NCBI GenBank assembly: GCA_937973685.1
Contig: CALJKJ010000043.1
Location: 1-64,000, forward strand
Direction of reading: 5' to 3'
Length of the DNA: 64,000 nt
Source: an uncultured Flavobacteriales bacterium
GTDB taxonomy: Bacteria > Bacteroidota > Bacteroidia > Flavobacteriales_D > Crocinitomicaceae
Part shown: positions 7,786 to 16,124 of the stretch, piece by piece
Numbering within the stretch: position 1 is the stretch's first letter
How the letters are laid out: the number at the start of each line of letters is the position of its first letter
The notes under the pieces: model-generated
What the model was told of the DNA's origin: nothing
What the model saw: only the letters and a program-made list of their open reading frames with translations
Database searches by the model: none
Program-made: the position numbers and the translations under genes

Positions 7786-8108
7786 AGCAAACAAACCACA
7801 CTACGGCATCTGGTTCACTGCGCTTTTTGGTCGTTTATTTATTGTTGTCATTTTTCTTGGGACTTGTTTTTAGTGTCTTTGCTTTCCGTGCTCGAAACCG
7901 TGGTAAATACGGATTCGGGTGGATGTTTTTATCCCTCTGTGGTATTGCCTTTTTTGGAATCATCGCATATAGTTTAGTGAAAACATCCAGCCCTGCTCAT
8001 GACGCAGGTTGGTATTACCTTGGATTAAGCACTTTGTCCGCAAATGGCTTCGCACTTTTTATAAATTTTATTACGCTATTTAAAAAACGAAATGGGATTA
8101 TTACGTGA
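7782..8108 (+). CDS. Small membrane protein, about three TM helices
   Basis: A 108-residue protein with hydrophobic segments around residues 14-34, 46-65 and 75-98 and basic loops (RARNRGKYG, KKRNG). It overlaps the upstream stop by 4 bases and the next gene by 17 bases, implying translational coupling. First of three consecutive small membrane proteins after the KAP NTPase, which itself lacks TM helices. No recognised family. Confidence 0.65.
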   Translation: MKQTNHTTASGSLRFLVVYLLLSFFLGLVFSVFAFRARNRGKYGFGWMFLSLCGIAFFGIIAYSLVKTSSPAHDAGWYYLGLSTLSANGFALFINFITLFKKRNGIIT

Positions 8109-8481
8109 ATTAGTAGATGAGGTAATTCCGTTGCCTGATCAAGCGAACTATGATTTTCCAACTCCAGAAATCATGGTGACTGTTTTTAAATTACCGTATG
8201 CAGTTATCAATGCGGTTTTTCAATTTATTGATTGTATTGCTATTCCTCAACTGACTTTGATGGTCTTATCCGGCAACATTCAACTCGGAATTTTTCATTG
8301 GATAGCAGTAATAATCGGAATACTTGCAACTACATTTAGCTGGTTTCAGGTAATTAAGTTTTTTTTATCACCAACGAATAAGTATACAAATCCTGTTCGC
8401 GGAAGATTAATAGGTGAAACTGCAATTGGCGCATTGTTAAGTGCATTATTTCGAATTCCAATCCATTCAACAGTAAAATGA
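8092..8481 (+). CDS. Small membrane protein, two to three hydrophobic segments
   Basis: A 129-residue protein with a polar N-terminus (MGLLRELVDEVIPLPDQ) and hydrophobic segments around residues 40-60 and 63-90. Its start lies inside the preceding gene and its stop overlaps the next start (ATGA at 8478-8481). No family recognised. Probably part of the membrane component of the KAP operon, judged only by its position and hydrophobicity. Confidence 0.65.
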   Translation: MGLLRELVDEVIPLPDQANYDFPTPEIMVTVFKLPYAVINAVFQFIDCIAIPQLTLMVLSGNIQLGIFHWIAVIIGILATTFSWFQVIKFFLSPTNKYTNPVRGRLIGETAIGALLSALFRIPIHSTVK

Positions 8482-8687
8482 CACAACGAAAAAAACCTGT
8501 ATTATCTTTGTTTCGTCGAAAAATAGCAGATAAAAACTACGAACACGACGCAACATTAAACCGCGATTTGGATTCCTATTCTATCAAATTGATCAAAGTG
8601 GTAGGTGTTGCGGGAATAATCATTGGTATCGCGATTCTTGTTGCTTTTTGGTATTGGGTAATTAAAATGTTGTATAAAATCACATAA
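8478..8687 (+). CDS. Small single-pass membrane protein
   Basis: A 69-residue protein with a basic N-terminal half (FRRKIADKNYEHDATLNRDL) and one clear transmembrane helix at about residues 39-64. It overlaps the preceding gene by 4 bases and is followed after one base by the UDG-like gene. No family recognised; a membrane anchor or adaptor role is a guess from topology. Confidence 0.6.
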   Translation: MTQRKKPVLSLFRRKIADKNYEHDATLNRDLDSYSIKLIKVVGVAGIIIGIAILVAFWYWVIKMLYKIT

Positions 8688-8688
8688 C

Positions 8689-9594
8689 ATGTTTGCGGAA
8701 GATTCGGATAAACAGCAGCATTTTATTCAATTAATTGAAGCAGACTTAATAAAACCTGAAAATGGATTGTTACCCATTGTACAGCAGCTTATAGCGTATG
8801 CAAAATCTCCCAAAAACGTTGCAATTGATGTTGCTAGTATAAGCGACTTTAACGAACCTCTCCGCTCATTTTTACAAGCAAATCAACACCAATTAACAAC
8901 GATGGCAATTGATGTGCCTATTTTTTTGAAAGCACAAAAAGAAACTGCAAAAACCATCATGATTTGTGCGATGGATCCCTTACCTCCTTTACCAACTAGT
9001 GCTTTTTGGCACAATAAAAACGTTCAATTTAATGAAACAGTCGGCTTTTGGGCTCCCTTTAGTTTGATAGACGATTGGAATCACCCAACAGGTTCCATGC
9101 GAACGAACATTTCTTTTTTTAAAACCTTGTTATCCAACTACAACTTGTATGTAACGGATATTTACAAATTGTTTTTTCGTTTTGAGCAATCGGGCAACTA
9201 TATTGCAAGCAACGCCATTCAGGAATATACTTCATTACTTGGGGAAAATGGGCGATCCTTCCACGGAAATATATTGGCAAAAGAAATTGAACTTGTCAAC
9301 CCATGTGCAATTTTAACGTTGGGGAATGCCGCAAGAGATAAATTATTAGCAATCAATTTCTTATTGAACAATCACCTGCAACCACCAACGCATTGGGGCG
9401 ATGATTTCCAACAGTATACATGGAATAATTCCATCCCGTTGATTGCTTCACCTCATATTTCGGGTGCAGCGAATGGAGCAAAAGCAAAAATAGTATCAAA
9501 CAAACGCTACAAGCATATGAAAGGGGTGGTTCAAAACGAACGCTTGGCGAATATTGTTTTAGCTCATATTGAATCAAAATTGTCAATTTTATGA
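8689..9594 (+). CDS. Uracil-DNA-glycosylase-superfamily-like protein
   Basis: A 301-residue protein with UDG-fold signatures in the expected order: motif-1-like ICAMDPLPP (residues 92-100), a YVTDIYKLFF strand (154-163) like the family's VTNVVK region, NPCAILTLGNAA (204-215), and a motif-2-like LIASPHISGA (251-260). The first about 85 residues are an additional helical domain. Classical UDGs excise uracil; the degenerate motifs leave activity open and the protein may only bind nucleic acid. It overlaps the next start by 4 bases. A UDG-like gene beside a KAP NTPase suggests action on foreign or modified DNA (inference). Confidence 0.6.
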   Translation: MFAEDSDKQQHFIQLIEADLIKPENGLLPIVQQLIAYAKSPKNVAIDVASISDFNEPLRSFLQANQHQLTTMAIDVPIFLKAQKETAKTIMICAMDPLPPLPTSAFWHNKNVQFNETVGFWAPFSLIDDWNHPTGSMRTNISFFKTLLSNYNLYVTDIYKLFFRFEQSGNYIASNAIQEYTSLLGENGRSFHGNILAKEIELVNPCAILTLGNAARDKLLAINFLLNNHLQPPTHWGDDFQQYTWNNSIPLIASPHISGAANGAKAKIVSNKRYKHMKGVVQNERLANIVLAHIESKLSIL

Positions 9595-10382
9595 AAAAAA
9601 TAAGCCTTTTTTGCGCTTTTTTGTCCTTTTTCAGTCTTTTTTCTCAAGTTTTGACCATTGATCGTGTTTCAGAAAATGACAGTATAACCAAAAAATTTCG
9701 AGCGTATACGGCTTTGAGTTTTTCTAATGAAAAGCAAAAAAAATCCTTGATAGATTTTACTAATAAAACGGAAGTGTATTATTTCCGAAAAAACAATTAT
9801 TTCTTTGGCTTATTAGGTCAAGTAGATGTTGCAATTAATGGCAAAACAATCAATGAAAACAATGGTTTTTTTCAATTGCGTTACCGCGATAATGACACGC
9901 GAAAAGTTAGTCCAGATGTGTTTGCACAGTACCAATGGAATGGAATTCAAGGAATGGAACACCGTTTATTGTTTGGAGCGAATGCACGGTTCAAATTCTT
10001 TGCAGAAAAGCGTTCCGATTTATTTATAAGTATTGGTGTTTTCCATGAGTCAGAGCGTTGGAATCCAAATTTAACAGCCTATGCATTTAGCAAAGATTCA
10101 TTAACACCAGTAAATCGTAACATGTTTCGTTTGAATTCGATGGCAAAATTTGCTTTGAAATTCAGTAAATCAGTTGATGTAATAGGTACTACTTTTGTGC
10201 AATTTCCCTTGAACAATCATTTCTTATCTCCAAGGTGGTTTTTAGATTTGAATGTGAATTTTACAATCTCTAATTATTGGACGTTCATTATCCATTACGA
10301 TCACAACTTTGATGCCTTCCGTCCCTTACCAATCGACAACTATTATTACGCAACCACAATGGGTATTCAGTTGAAGTGGTAG
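9591..10382 (+). CDS. Outer-membrane beta-barrel protein, DUF481-like
   Basis: A 263-residue protein with a signal peptide (MKKISLFCAFLSFFSLFSQ) and alternating strands; LRYRDNDTRKVSPDVFAQYQ and HRLLFGANARFKFF resemble the DUF481 (salt-induced outer-membrane) pattern. It ends in a strand with terminal Trp (GIQLKW), typical of barrel insertion signals. Last gene of the operon, ATGA-coupled to the UDG-like gene. It converges with mnmE, 17 bases away. Its place in an operon of cytoplasmic and inner-membrane proteins is unexpected. Confidence 0.6.
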   Translation: MKKISLFCAFLSFFSLFSQVLTIDRVSENDSITKKFRAYTALSFSNEKQKKSLIDFTNKTEVYYFRKNNYFFGLLGQVDVAINGKTINENNGFFQLRYRDNDTRKVSPDVFAQYQWNGIQGMEHRLLFGANARFKFFAEKRSDLFISIGVFHESERWNPNLTAYAFSKDSLTPVNRNMFRLNSMAKFALKFSKSVDVIGTTFVQFPLNNHFLSPRWFLDLNVNFTISNYWTFIIHYDHNFDAFRPLPIDNYYYATTMGIQLKW

Positions 10383-10399
10383 GGAAGTTGTATTAATTT

Positions 10400-11797
10400 C
10401 TACTTCCCAATACAAAACTTGCTAAAGATATTCCCCAACAAGTCTTCAGTTGAAATATCACCTGTGATAGTTCCAAGATCGTACATGGCTTGGCGGATAT
10501 CCATGGCAATGAAGTCGCCAGTGATGTTGGTGGTTACGCCGTTTTTTGCTGCTAACAAAGCTGTTTCTGTGCGTTGTAATGCTTCTAAGTGACGGAGGTT
10601 GGTGACAATGGTTTCTTGTCCGCTGTTGAAGTCTTGTGTGATTTGTTTGACCAACCAAGCAGTTACGTCTACGATGCCAATGCCCGACTTTGCGCTGATT
10701 GGTAAAAATGGAGTAGCAAATTCCCACTCAAACTCATTGCTTGCAGCGCGCATATCGACTTTGTTGCCCAAAATCAAGAAATGCTTATCGGGATAAGTTG
10801 CACGCAATTCTTCTGCCCATGCTCCAGCTTCTGTTGGCGACATGGAAGCATGACCTTCTGTAGCCGATGCAGCATTACTGAAATCACTCAGTAATAAAAC
10901 GATTTTCGCTTGCTTGATTTTTTCATGCGAACGCTCAATTCCCATTGCTTCGATCGCTTCGGCATCTGAACGTATCCCAGCAGTATCAATTAAACGGAAT
11001 AAAATGCCGTCAATGTTCAACGTCTCTTCGATTACATCGCGGGTTGTACCTGCTACGTTGCTGACAATGGCACGCTCTTCACCTAACAATTGATTCAACA
11101 AAGTGCTTTTTCCAGTATTTGGTGCGCCAACGATGGCAACAGGAACGCCATTTTTTAGGACATTTCCCAATTCAAACGAACGGATGAGGCGTTGTATGTA
11201 TGCCAAGACTTCTTCAATTAAAGCTTTTAATTGTGTTCGATCTGCAAATTCCACATCTTCCTCAGCAAAGTCAAGTTCTAATTCGACCAAAGAGGCAAAG
11301 TTGATTAATTTCTCGCGCAGTACTTTTAGTTCGTTTGAAAAACCACCGCGCATTTGATTCATAGCTACTTCGTGCGAACGAGCTGTTTCTGATGCAATCA
11401 AATCGCCAACTGCTTCTGCTTGAGATAAATCGAGAAGACCGTTGAGAAAAGCACGCATGGTAAATTCTCCTGGCGCTGCCATGGAACAACCATTTTCAAG
11501 TAACAAGCGCAGTATTTCTTGCTGAATAAAGGTAGAGCCGTGACAAGCTATTTCAATGGTAGCTTCACCAGTAAAGCTTTTTCCTTCGTGGAAAACGGTT
11601 ACGACAACCTCGTCAATAATTGATTTATCGGCTCTTTTGATTCGAGCGAAATGTGCACTGTGTGAGGCAAAACTTTCAAAATTTTTCCCAGTAATTTTTG
11701 TTGCAATTGCAATTGCTTCCGGACCTGAAATTCGAATTAAAGCGATTGCCCCCATGCCTGGAGCTGTTGATAACGCACAAATAGTTGTTTGTTTCAT
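10400..11797 (-). CDS. mnmE: tRNA uridine-5-carboxymethylaminomethyl(34) GTPase MnmE
   Basis: With MnmG, MnmE makes the cmnm5U34 wobble modification. The 465-residue protein has the TrmE N-domain (IRISGPEA; CHGSTFIQQ), a G domain with G1 GAPNTGKS (224-231) and G3 DTAGIR, and a helical domain ending in the family's C-terminal FCIGK, whose Cys is characteristic. I chose ATG 11797 because it gives the canonical start MKQTTICALSTAPG; a TTG further upstream would overlap tadA. It is the last gene of the minus-strand block and is separated from tadA by 4 bases. Confidence 0.97.
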   Translation of the reverse strand: MKQTTICALSTAPGMGAIALIRISGPEAIAIATKITGKNFESFASHSAHFARIKRADKSIIDEVVVTVFHEGKSFTGEATIEIACHGSTFIQQEILRLLLENGCSMAAPGEFTMRAFLNGLLDLSQAEAVGDLIASETARSHEVAMNQMRGGFSNELKVLREKLINFASLVELELDFAEEDVEFADRTQLKALIEEVLAYIQRLIRSFELGNVLKNGVPVAIVGAPNTGKSTLLNQLLGEERAIVSNVAGTTRDVIEETLNIDGILFRLIDTAGIRSDAEAIEAMGIERSHEKIKQAKIVLLLSDFSNAASATEGHASMSPTEAGAWAEELRATYPDKHFLILGNKVDMRAASNEFEWEFATPFLPISAKSGIGIVDVTAWLVKQITQDFNSGQETIVTNLRHLEALQRTETALLAAKNGVTTNITGDFIAMDIRQAMYDLGTITGDISTEDLLGNIFSKFCIGK

Positions 11798-11801
11798 TTC
11801 C

Positions 11802-12242
11802 TTATTTATTCGCAAAAAAAGCAGTTAACAATGCGCTACATTCTTCGGCCATCGGTCCATTCACCACAATCGATTTTGGGTGATATAGTTCGTTTTTAAA
11901 TCGGCCAGCACCTCGTTTTTCATCACGTGCAGCAAAGACAATTTTGTCCAATTGTGACCAATAAAGCGCTCCAGCGCACATGACGCATGGTTCCAAGGTA
12001 ACATACAACGTACAACCTTTCAAGTATTTTCCACCCAGATATTCAGCAGCTGCTGTGATAGCTTGCATTTCTGCGTGAGCGGTCACGTCTGTTAGGCGCT
12101 CCGTTAAGTTGTGAGCGCGTGCAATAATTTGTTGGTTACTGACGATGACTGCACCAACGGGAACTTCGCCCAATTCGAATGCCTTTTGTGCCTCTAGATA
12201 GGCTTGGCGCATGTAATATTCGTCGTTGTAGGGCGTGATCAT
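11802..12242 (-). CDS. tadA: tRNA-specific adenosine deaminase TadA
   Basis: Deaminates A34 to inosine in tRNA-Arg(ACG). The 146-residue protein shows the zinc deaminase motif HAE (H56, E58) and PCVMC (C86, C89), plus the family's RGAGRF region. The start overlaps the stop of the glutaminyl cyclase gene by 4 bases. It sits in a block with mnmE and pheS, all serving tRNA function. Confidence 0.96.
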   Translation of the reverse strand: MITPYNDEYYMRQAYLEAQKAFELGEVPVGAVIVSNQQIIARAHNLTERLTDVTAHAEMQAITAAAEYLGGKYLKGCTLYVTLEPCVMCAGALYWSQLDKIVFAARDEKRGAGRFKNELYHPKSIVVNGPMAEECSALLTAFFANK

Positions 12243-13312
12243 TTAACAGGAATGAATTGAACATCAAATAGTTTTGACCAGTATTTCCCAGTTAACAGTG
12301 TTTGTTTTGTTAGTGGGTTGTAAGCAATTCCATTCAAGACATCGCCACCACTTTTACCACTGATTTCCAACGCGCTTGCATCAATTTCTTCCATTACTTT
12401 TCCTGTCAATGGGTCGATAGCAATGATCGTGTTTGTCTGCCAAATGTTCGCGTAAATTTTACCGTTGATGTATTCCAATTCGTTGATATTGGTGCGAGGA
12501 CCTACATTGTCGTACACATCAATGGTGCGTATTATTTGAAACGTTTTCGGATTTCTAAAATAAACACGTTCAGTTCCATCGGACATGATCAACAATTTTC
12601 CATCGTTACACAATCCCCACCCGTCACCAGTATAGCTGATGTCACGTTTGAGTATCATCGTGTTTTTATCGTAAACAAAACATTTCCCGTTTTTCCAAGT
12701 TAATTGAAATAACTCATCGCCAAACAGGGTAATTCCTTCCCCGAAATACGTTTGATCTAAACCATTTTTTAGCGCGGTAAATGCGCCAGATTTCAGGTCA
12801 ATTTGTCCGACAACTGTTTTGCCTTGTTGACTTGGATCTCCAGTTGCTTCGTATAGTTTTCCGTTGTTGAATTCCAATCCTTGCGTGTAATTCAGTGTGT
12901 TGTGCGGATATTCTTTTGACACTTTCACCAACATTGGTATCGGCGCAATATCAGAAACCACACGAATCATGTGACTTGCATCTTGCGTTGTTCCATCCGA
13001 TAAGTAGGAGCGAACCACTACTACGCGTGTACCAACACCAAAAAACGAAGCATCTAAAGCGAAATTTATTTTTGCAGTTGGTTGTTCCCACGTTTTAAAG
13101 ATGGAATCGTTGTAAATCAATTCTATTTTTTCTATTCCTTCTGGAACTAATATTTTCAAAGGAATTGCTGCACCAAAGGTTGTTTGAATGTCTTCGTTAC
13201 GTTCAAAATCTGCAAATGCAATTTCGTCTTCTCCCGAAGCTTGGAACAAAGGTACAAGAACAAAGGCACCTATTATGAGGACAAGTAGTCCAATGATGGC
13301 GTATTTTTTCAT
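12239..13312 (-). CDS. Glutaminyl-peptide cyclotransferase (plant/bacterial beta-propeller type)
   Basis: Converts N-terminal Gln to pyroglutamate on exported proteins. A 357-residue protein with an N-terminal signal anchor, an about 100-residue accessory domain, then the glutamine cyclotransferase propeller: YPHNTLNYTQGLEF, YFGEGITLFGDELFQLTWKNG, GDGWGLCNDGK, NINELEYINGKIYANIW. These match the QC family containing papaya and Xanthomonas enzymes. T9SS cargo often starts with pyroglutamate after signal cleavage, which fits this phylum. One base separates its start from ytxJ. Confidence 0.92.
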   Translation of the reverse strand: MKKYAIIGLLVLIIGAFVLVPLFQASGEDEIAFADFERNEDIQTTFGAAIPLKILVPEGIEKIELIYNDSIFKTWEQPTAKINFALDASFFGVGTRVVVVRSYLSDGTTQDASHMIRVVSDIAPIPMLVKVSKEYPHNTLNYTQGLEFNNGKLYEATGDPSQQGKTVVGQIDLKSGAFTALKNGLDQTYFGEGITLFGDELFQLTWKNGKCFVYDKNTMILKRDISYTGDGWGLCNDGKLLIMSDGTERVYFRNPKTFQIIRTIDVYDNVGPRTNINELEYINGKIYANIWQTNTIIAIDPLTGKVMEEIDASALEISGKSGGDVLNGIAYNPLTKQTLLTGKYWSKLFDVQFIPVK

Positions 13313-13313
13313 C

Positions 13314-13679
13314 TTAAATTAATGCTTGAATGTTACTAGCGGAAATCCCATTGTGACTTTCGGCATACATTACTGTTCCGTTTTGAACTAAAATAGCTTG
13401 TGGACTTTGGTGTTCAACTTTTAAAAGTGAAGCAATTTCATTGGAGATTGAACGGTATTCAATTAAGTCCAAATAAACACAAATACATGTTGGTTTTGAA
13501 TCATCCCATTCTTGTTCAAAACGATTCAATGCCATTGCTGAAATACTACAGCGGGTACTGTGTTTGAACAATAAAACGGGAGTTGTTGCCGCTTCCTTGA
13601 TCAATTCGTGTAATTGTTCACTACTTGTCAAGTTCACCCAATCGAAAGTTGTTGTTTTAGAGTTTGTAAAAAGTCCCAT
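13314..13679 (-). CDS. ytxJ: Bacillithiol-system redox protein YtxJ-like (monothiol)
   Basis: A 121-residue thioredoxin-fold protein with the YtxJ signature LLFKHSTRCSIS (single Cys44) and the cis-Pro region VEHQSPQAIL. Family members are monothiol bacilliredoxin-like proteins linked to bacillithiol metabolism. It lies 2 bases downstream of pheS and immediately upstream of the cyclotransferase. Confidence 0.88.
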   Translation of the reverse strand: MGLFTNSKTTTFDWVNLTSSEQLHELIKEAATTPVLLFKHSTRCSISAMALNRFEQEWDDSKPTCICVYLDLIEYRSISNEIASLLKVEHQSPQAILVQNGTVMYAESHNGISASNIQALI

Positions 13680-13681
13680 AA

Positions 13682-14707
13682 TTATAAATTAACGCCTTTG
13701 AATTGATTGATAAAACGCACATCATTTTCGGAGTATAACCGCAAATCGTTGACTTTGAATTTCAATTGTGCAATTCGTTCAACACCCATTCCGAAGGCAA
13801 AACCTGAATAAACTTCTGGATCAATCCCCGATGCTTTTAACACATTCGGATCGACCATTCCACAGCCTAATATTTCCAACCAACCTGTGTGTTTACAGAC
13901 ATTACAACCTTTTGCATTACAAATCGTACACGATACATCTACTTCAGCACTTGGTTCTGTAAATGGAAAATAGGAAGGTCGTAAACGGATACGTGCCTTT
14001 TCTCCAAATAATGATTTTGCGAAGTAATCGAGCGTTTGTTTCAAATCGGCAAAGGATACATTTTTATCAATGTACAAGCCTTCAATTTGATGGAAAAAGC
14101 AGTGTGCGCGAGCTGAAATCGCCTCGTTTCTGTATACTCTTCCAGGAGATATAGTGCGAATTGGAGGTGTTGAGTTTTCCATCACACGCACTTGAACAGA
14201 TGAGGTATGTGTTCGAAGCGCCATTTCTCTTTCTCCTTTTTCAATGAAAAAGGTATCTTGCATGTCGCGTGCAGGGTGTTCAGGAGGGAAATTAAGTGCT
14301 GAAAAGTTGTGCCAATCGTCTTCAATTTCTGGTCCTTCTGAAACGGCGTAACCGATTTTCTCGAAGATAGCAACGATTTCACTGCGAATGATAGACAAGG
14401 GATGTCTGCTTCCCAATGGTTGCGGTTCCCCCGGTCGACTTGTGTCGATGGAAGCAGTTTGACTTGAGCTTGTTTCCAATTGTTCTTTTGCTGCTTCAAA
14501 TTTTGTTTCTGCCAGCAAGCGTAATTCATTGAGCAATTGACCAATAGTTCTTTTTTCCTCATTTGGAACAGATTTCAATCCGCCAAACAAATCTTTGATC
14601 ACATTTTTCGATCCTAAAAATTGAATGCGAAATGTTTCCAATGTTGCTGCATCGGAGATGTTAAAGGCCTCAATCGCAACTTTTACCTCGTTAATTTTTT
14701 CTGTCAT
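13682..14707 (-). CDS. pheS: Phenylalanine--tRNA ligase alpha subunit
   Basis: Class II aminoacyl-tRNA synthetase subunit, 341 residues. An N-terminal coiled coil (1-90) is followed by the catalytic core with RPGEPQPLGSRHPL, motif 2-type FHQIEGLYID, the cysteine cluster CTICNAKGCNVCKHTGW and motif 3 FGMGVERIAQLKF. No pheT lies in this window. First gene of a five-gene minus-strand block down to mnmE. Confidence 0.97.
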   Translation of the reverse strand: MTEKINEVKVAIEAFNISDAATLETFRIQFLGSKNVIKDLFGGLKSVPNEEKRTIGQLLNELRLLAETKFEAAKEQLETSSSQTASIDTSRPGEPQPLGSRHPLSIIRSEIVAIFEKIGYAVSEGPEIEDDWHNFSALNFPPEHPARDMQDTFFIEKGEREMALRTHTSSVQVRVMENSTPPIRTISPGRVYRNEAISARAHCFFHQIEGLYIDKNVSFADLKQTLDYFAKSLFGEKARIRLRPSYFPFTEPSAEVDVSCTICNAKGCNVCKHTGWLEILGCGMVDPNVLKASGIDPEVYSGFAFGMGVERIAQLKFKVNDLRLYSENDVRFINQFKGVNL

Positions 14708-14886
14708 AATGCACTAAAATGCTTCAATTTGAAACGATTACAATAATAAATAGTGTCGTAAACACCGTTAAAACGCAACTTTTTCGTAAAAATACCGTTT
14801 AAATTTCAAAGCAAGTTTCAATTTACGAAGGTACAAAATTGAATAGAACAATAATATAAAGAGAAAAAGTTTATCTTTACAACAAA

Positions 14887-15282
14887 ATGCATGCTATTAC
14901 AATGACTAAAACGATGCGAATTCTCAGTTTATTTACGCTAGTGTCTTTGATGATGCTAGGAAGTGCTTGTAAGAAAAAGGACCCTTCTATCATGAAGGTG
15001 TTTGTCCGTTCAGCAAATAATGAATTACAAGCAAATGCAACAGTAGTTATCATTGCAGATGTCCAGTCTGAGCCGGCTACACCAGCATATGTTGATACTT
15101 TAGTAACTAACTCATCTGGTTATGCCTATTTCGAAATGGAACCGTTTTTTGATAACTTAGATAAAGATGTTACAACAGGTTATTTTGATATCTTAGCTAG
15201 AAAAGGTGCAGACGAAGGTACTGGTTACATTCGTGCACGCGCTCACATTACCAATGTGAAAACAGTTTATTTGTTACCATAA
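14887..15282 (+). CDS. Small lipoprotein (tandem paralog 1)
   Basis: A 131-residue lipoprotein with lipobox LGSAC followed by KKKDP. The mature part reads as a single beta-sandwich of the carboxypeptidase-regulatory/transthyretin-like type: KVFVRSANNELQANATVVI, TNSSGYAYFEME, and a C-terminal strand TNVKTVYLL. It is followed 11 bases later by a related protein of the same size. No enzyme motif; probably a surface or periplasmic structural protein. The 179-base gap before it, facing pheS, holds no other gene. Confidence 0.6.
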   Translation: MHAITMTKTMRILSLFTLVSLMMLGSACKKKDPSIMKVFVRSANNELQANATVVIIADVQSEPATPAYVDTLVTNSSGYAYFEMEPFFDNLDKDVTTGYFDILARKGADEGTGYIRARAHITNVKTVYLLP

Positions 15283-15293
15283 ATTAATACACC

Positions 15294-15677
15294 ATGAAAA
15301 CGTATTTCAAAACTGCAATTTATACACTAGCTCTTATTTCAGCGGGACTTATTGTTAGTTCATCAGGATGTCGCAAGAAAAAAGATACTATTGCAAAAAT
15401 ATATGTCAAAGACGAATTTAGCGCTCCAGTTCAAGGTGCACAAGTTGTCTTAAAAGGGCAATCGACAACGACTCCTTCTCAACCAGTAGTTTTGTTTGAT
15501 ACAACGTCAACTAATATGGCTGGAGAAGCAATCTTTAATTTTAATGATGTTTATCAATTAGGGCAAGCAGGTGTTGCTGTTTTAGACATTGAAGTTGAAA
15601 AAGGCTTGTTAACAGGTCAAGGAATTATAAAAATTGAAGCGGAGACAACATCTGAACAAATAATATTTATTCAGTAA
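15294..15677 (+). CDS. Small lipoprotein (tandem paralog 2)
   Basis: A 127-residue protein with a lipobox ending in SSGC and then RKKKDT, with the same beta-sandwich layout as the gene at 14887: KIYVKDEFSAPVQGAQVVL, TNMAGEAIFNF and a closing TSEQIIFIQ strand. Tandem duplication is the simplest explanation. A terminator follows at 15702. Confidence 0.6.
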   Translation: MKTYFKTAIYTLALISAGLIVSSSGCRKKKDTIAKIYVKDEFSAPVQGAQVVLKGQSTTTPSQPVVLFDTTSTNMAGEAIFNFNDVYQLGQAGVAVLDIEVEKGLLTGQGIIKIEAETTSEQIIFIQ

Positions 15678-15701
15678 GCTTTCCGTATTATAATAATTTT
15701 C

Positions 15702-15733
15702 AAAACGCAATTCTTTCCGAGTTGCGTTTTTTG
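15702..15733 (+). terminator. Terminator after the lipoprotein pair
   Basis: Arms AAAACGCAA (15702-15710) and TTGCGTTTT (15722-15730) with an 11-nt loop and T tract. Confidence 0.8.
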
Positions 15734-16124
15734 TTGTTAATCATTTCATTCTTCGTTGGATACCAGCAAATATTCACTTATAAACTCTATTTGCTTTTTT
15801 AGTAACTACTTGTCTAGCAAACTGTTTTATGTTTATAGTAGATTGTTCTTCATACATAGACAGTTTAAAATTTGTAATTTGTATTTCGTCGTGTTATTAA
15901 TTGATCCCGGAACGATATCTATCAGTTCTTATTAATGGAAAAGACGGAGAATTCGAAATGAAATGGTCAGGTTTGTCTGGCCATTTTTCGTTTTACAGAT
16001 TTTAGAAAAGAGCGACCAAATTAGTTACCCGGGTAATTTGTGGTAAAGCTGCAGACTGACCACGGAGACACAATTAATAACTGTTAATCAGATAATTACA
16101 ATCGAAAATTCGCTTCTAAATTGA
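15734..16124. other. Gene-poor interval with hairpin and palindrome
   Basis: About 390 bases without a convincing gene. It contains a hairpin with T tract (arms about 15960-15969 and 15976-15985) and a perfect palindrome TTACCCGGGTAA at 16026-16037. A 34-codon open frame at 15901-16005 reads like the end of a protein (INGKDGEFEMKWSGLSGHF) and may be gene debris, but nothing identifies it. Confidence 0.4.

Noticed and set aside
11797..11815. Extended MnmE start at a TTG codon
   Set aside because: It would overlap tadA and adds residues before the canonical MKQTTICALSTAPG start.
15901..16005. 34-codon frame that reads like a protein C-terminus
   Set aside because: No start context, no recognisable family, and it contains the hairpin at 15960; listed only as intergenic content.
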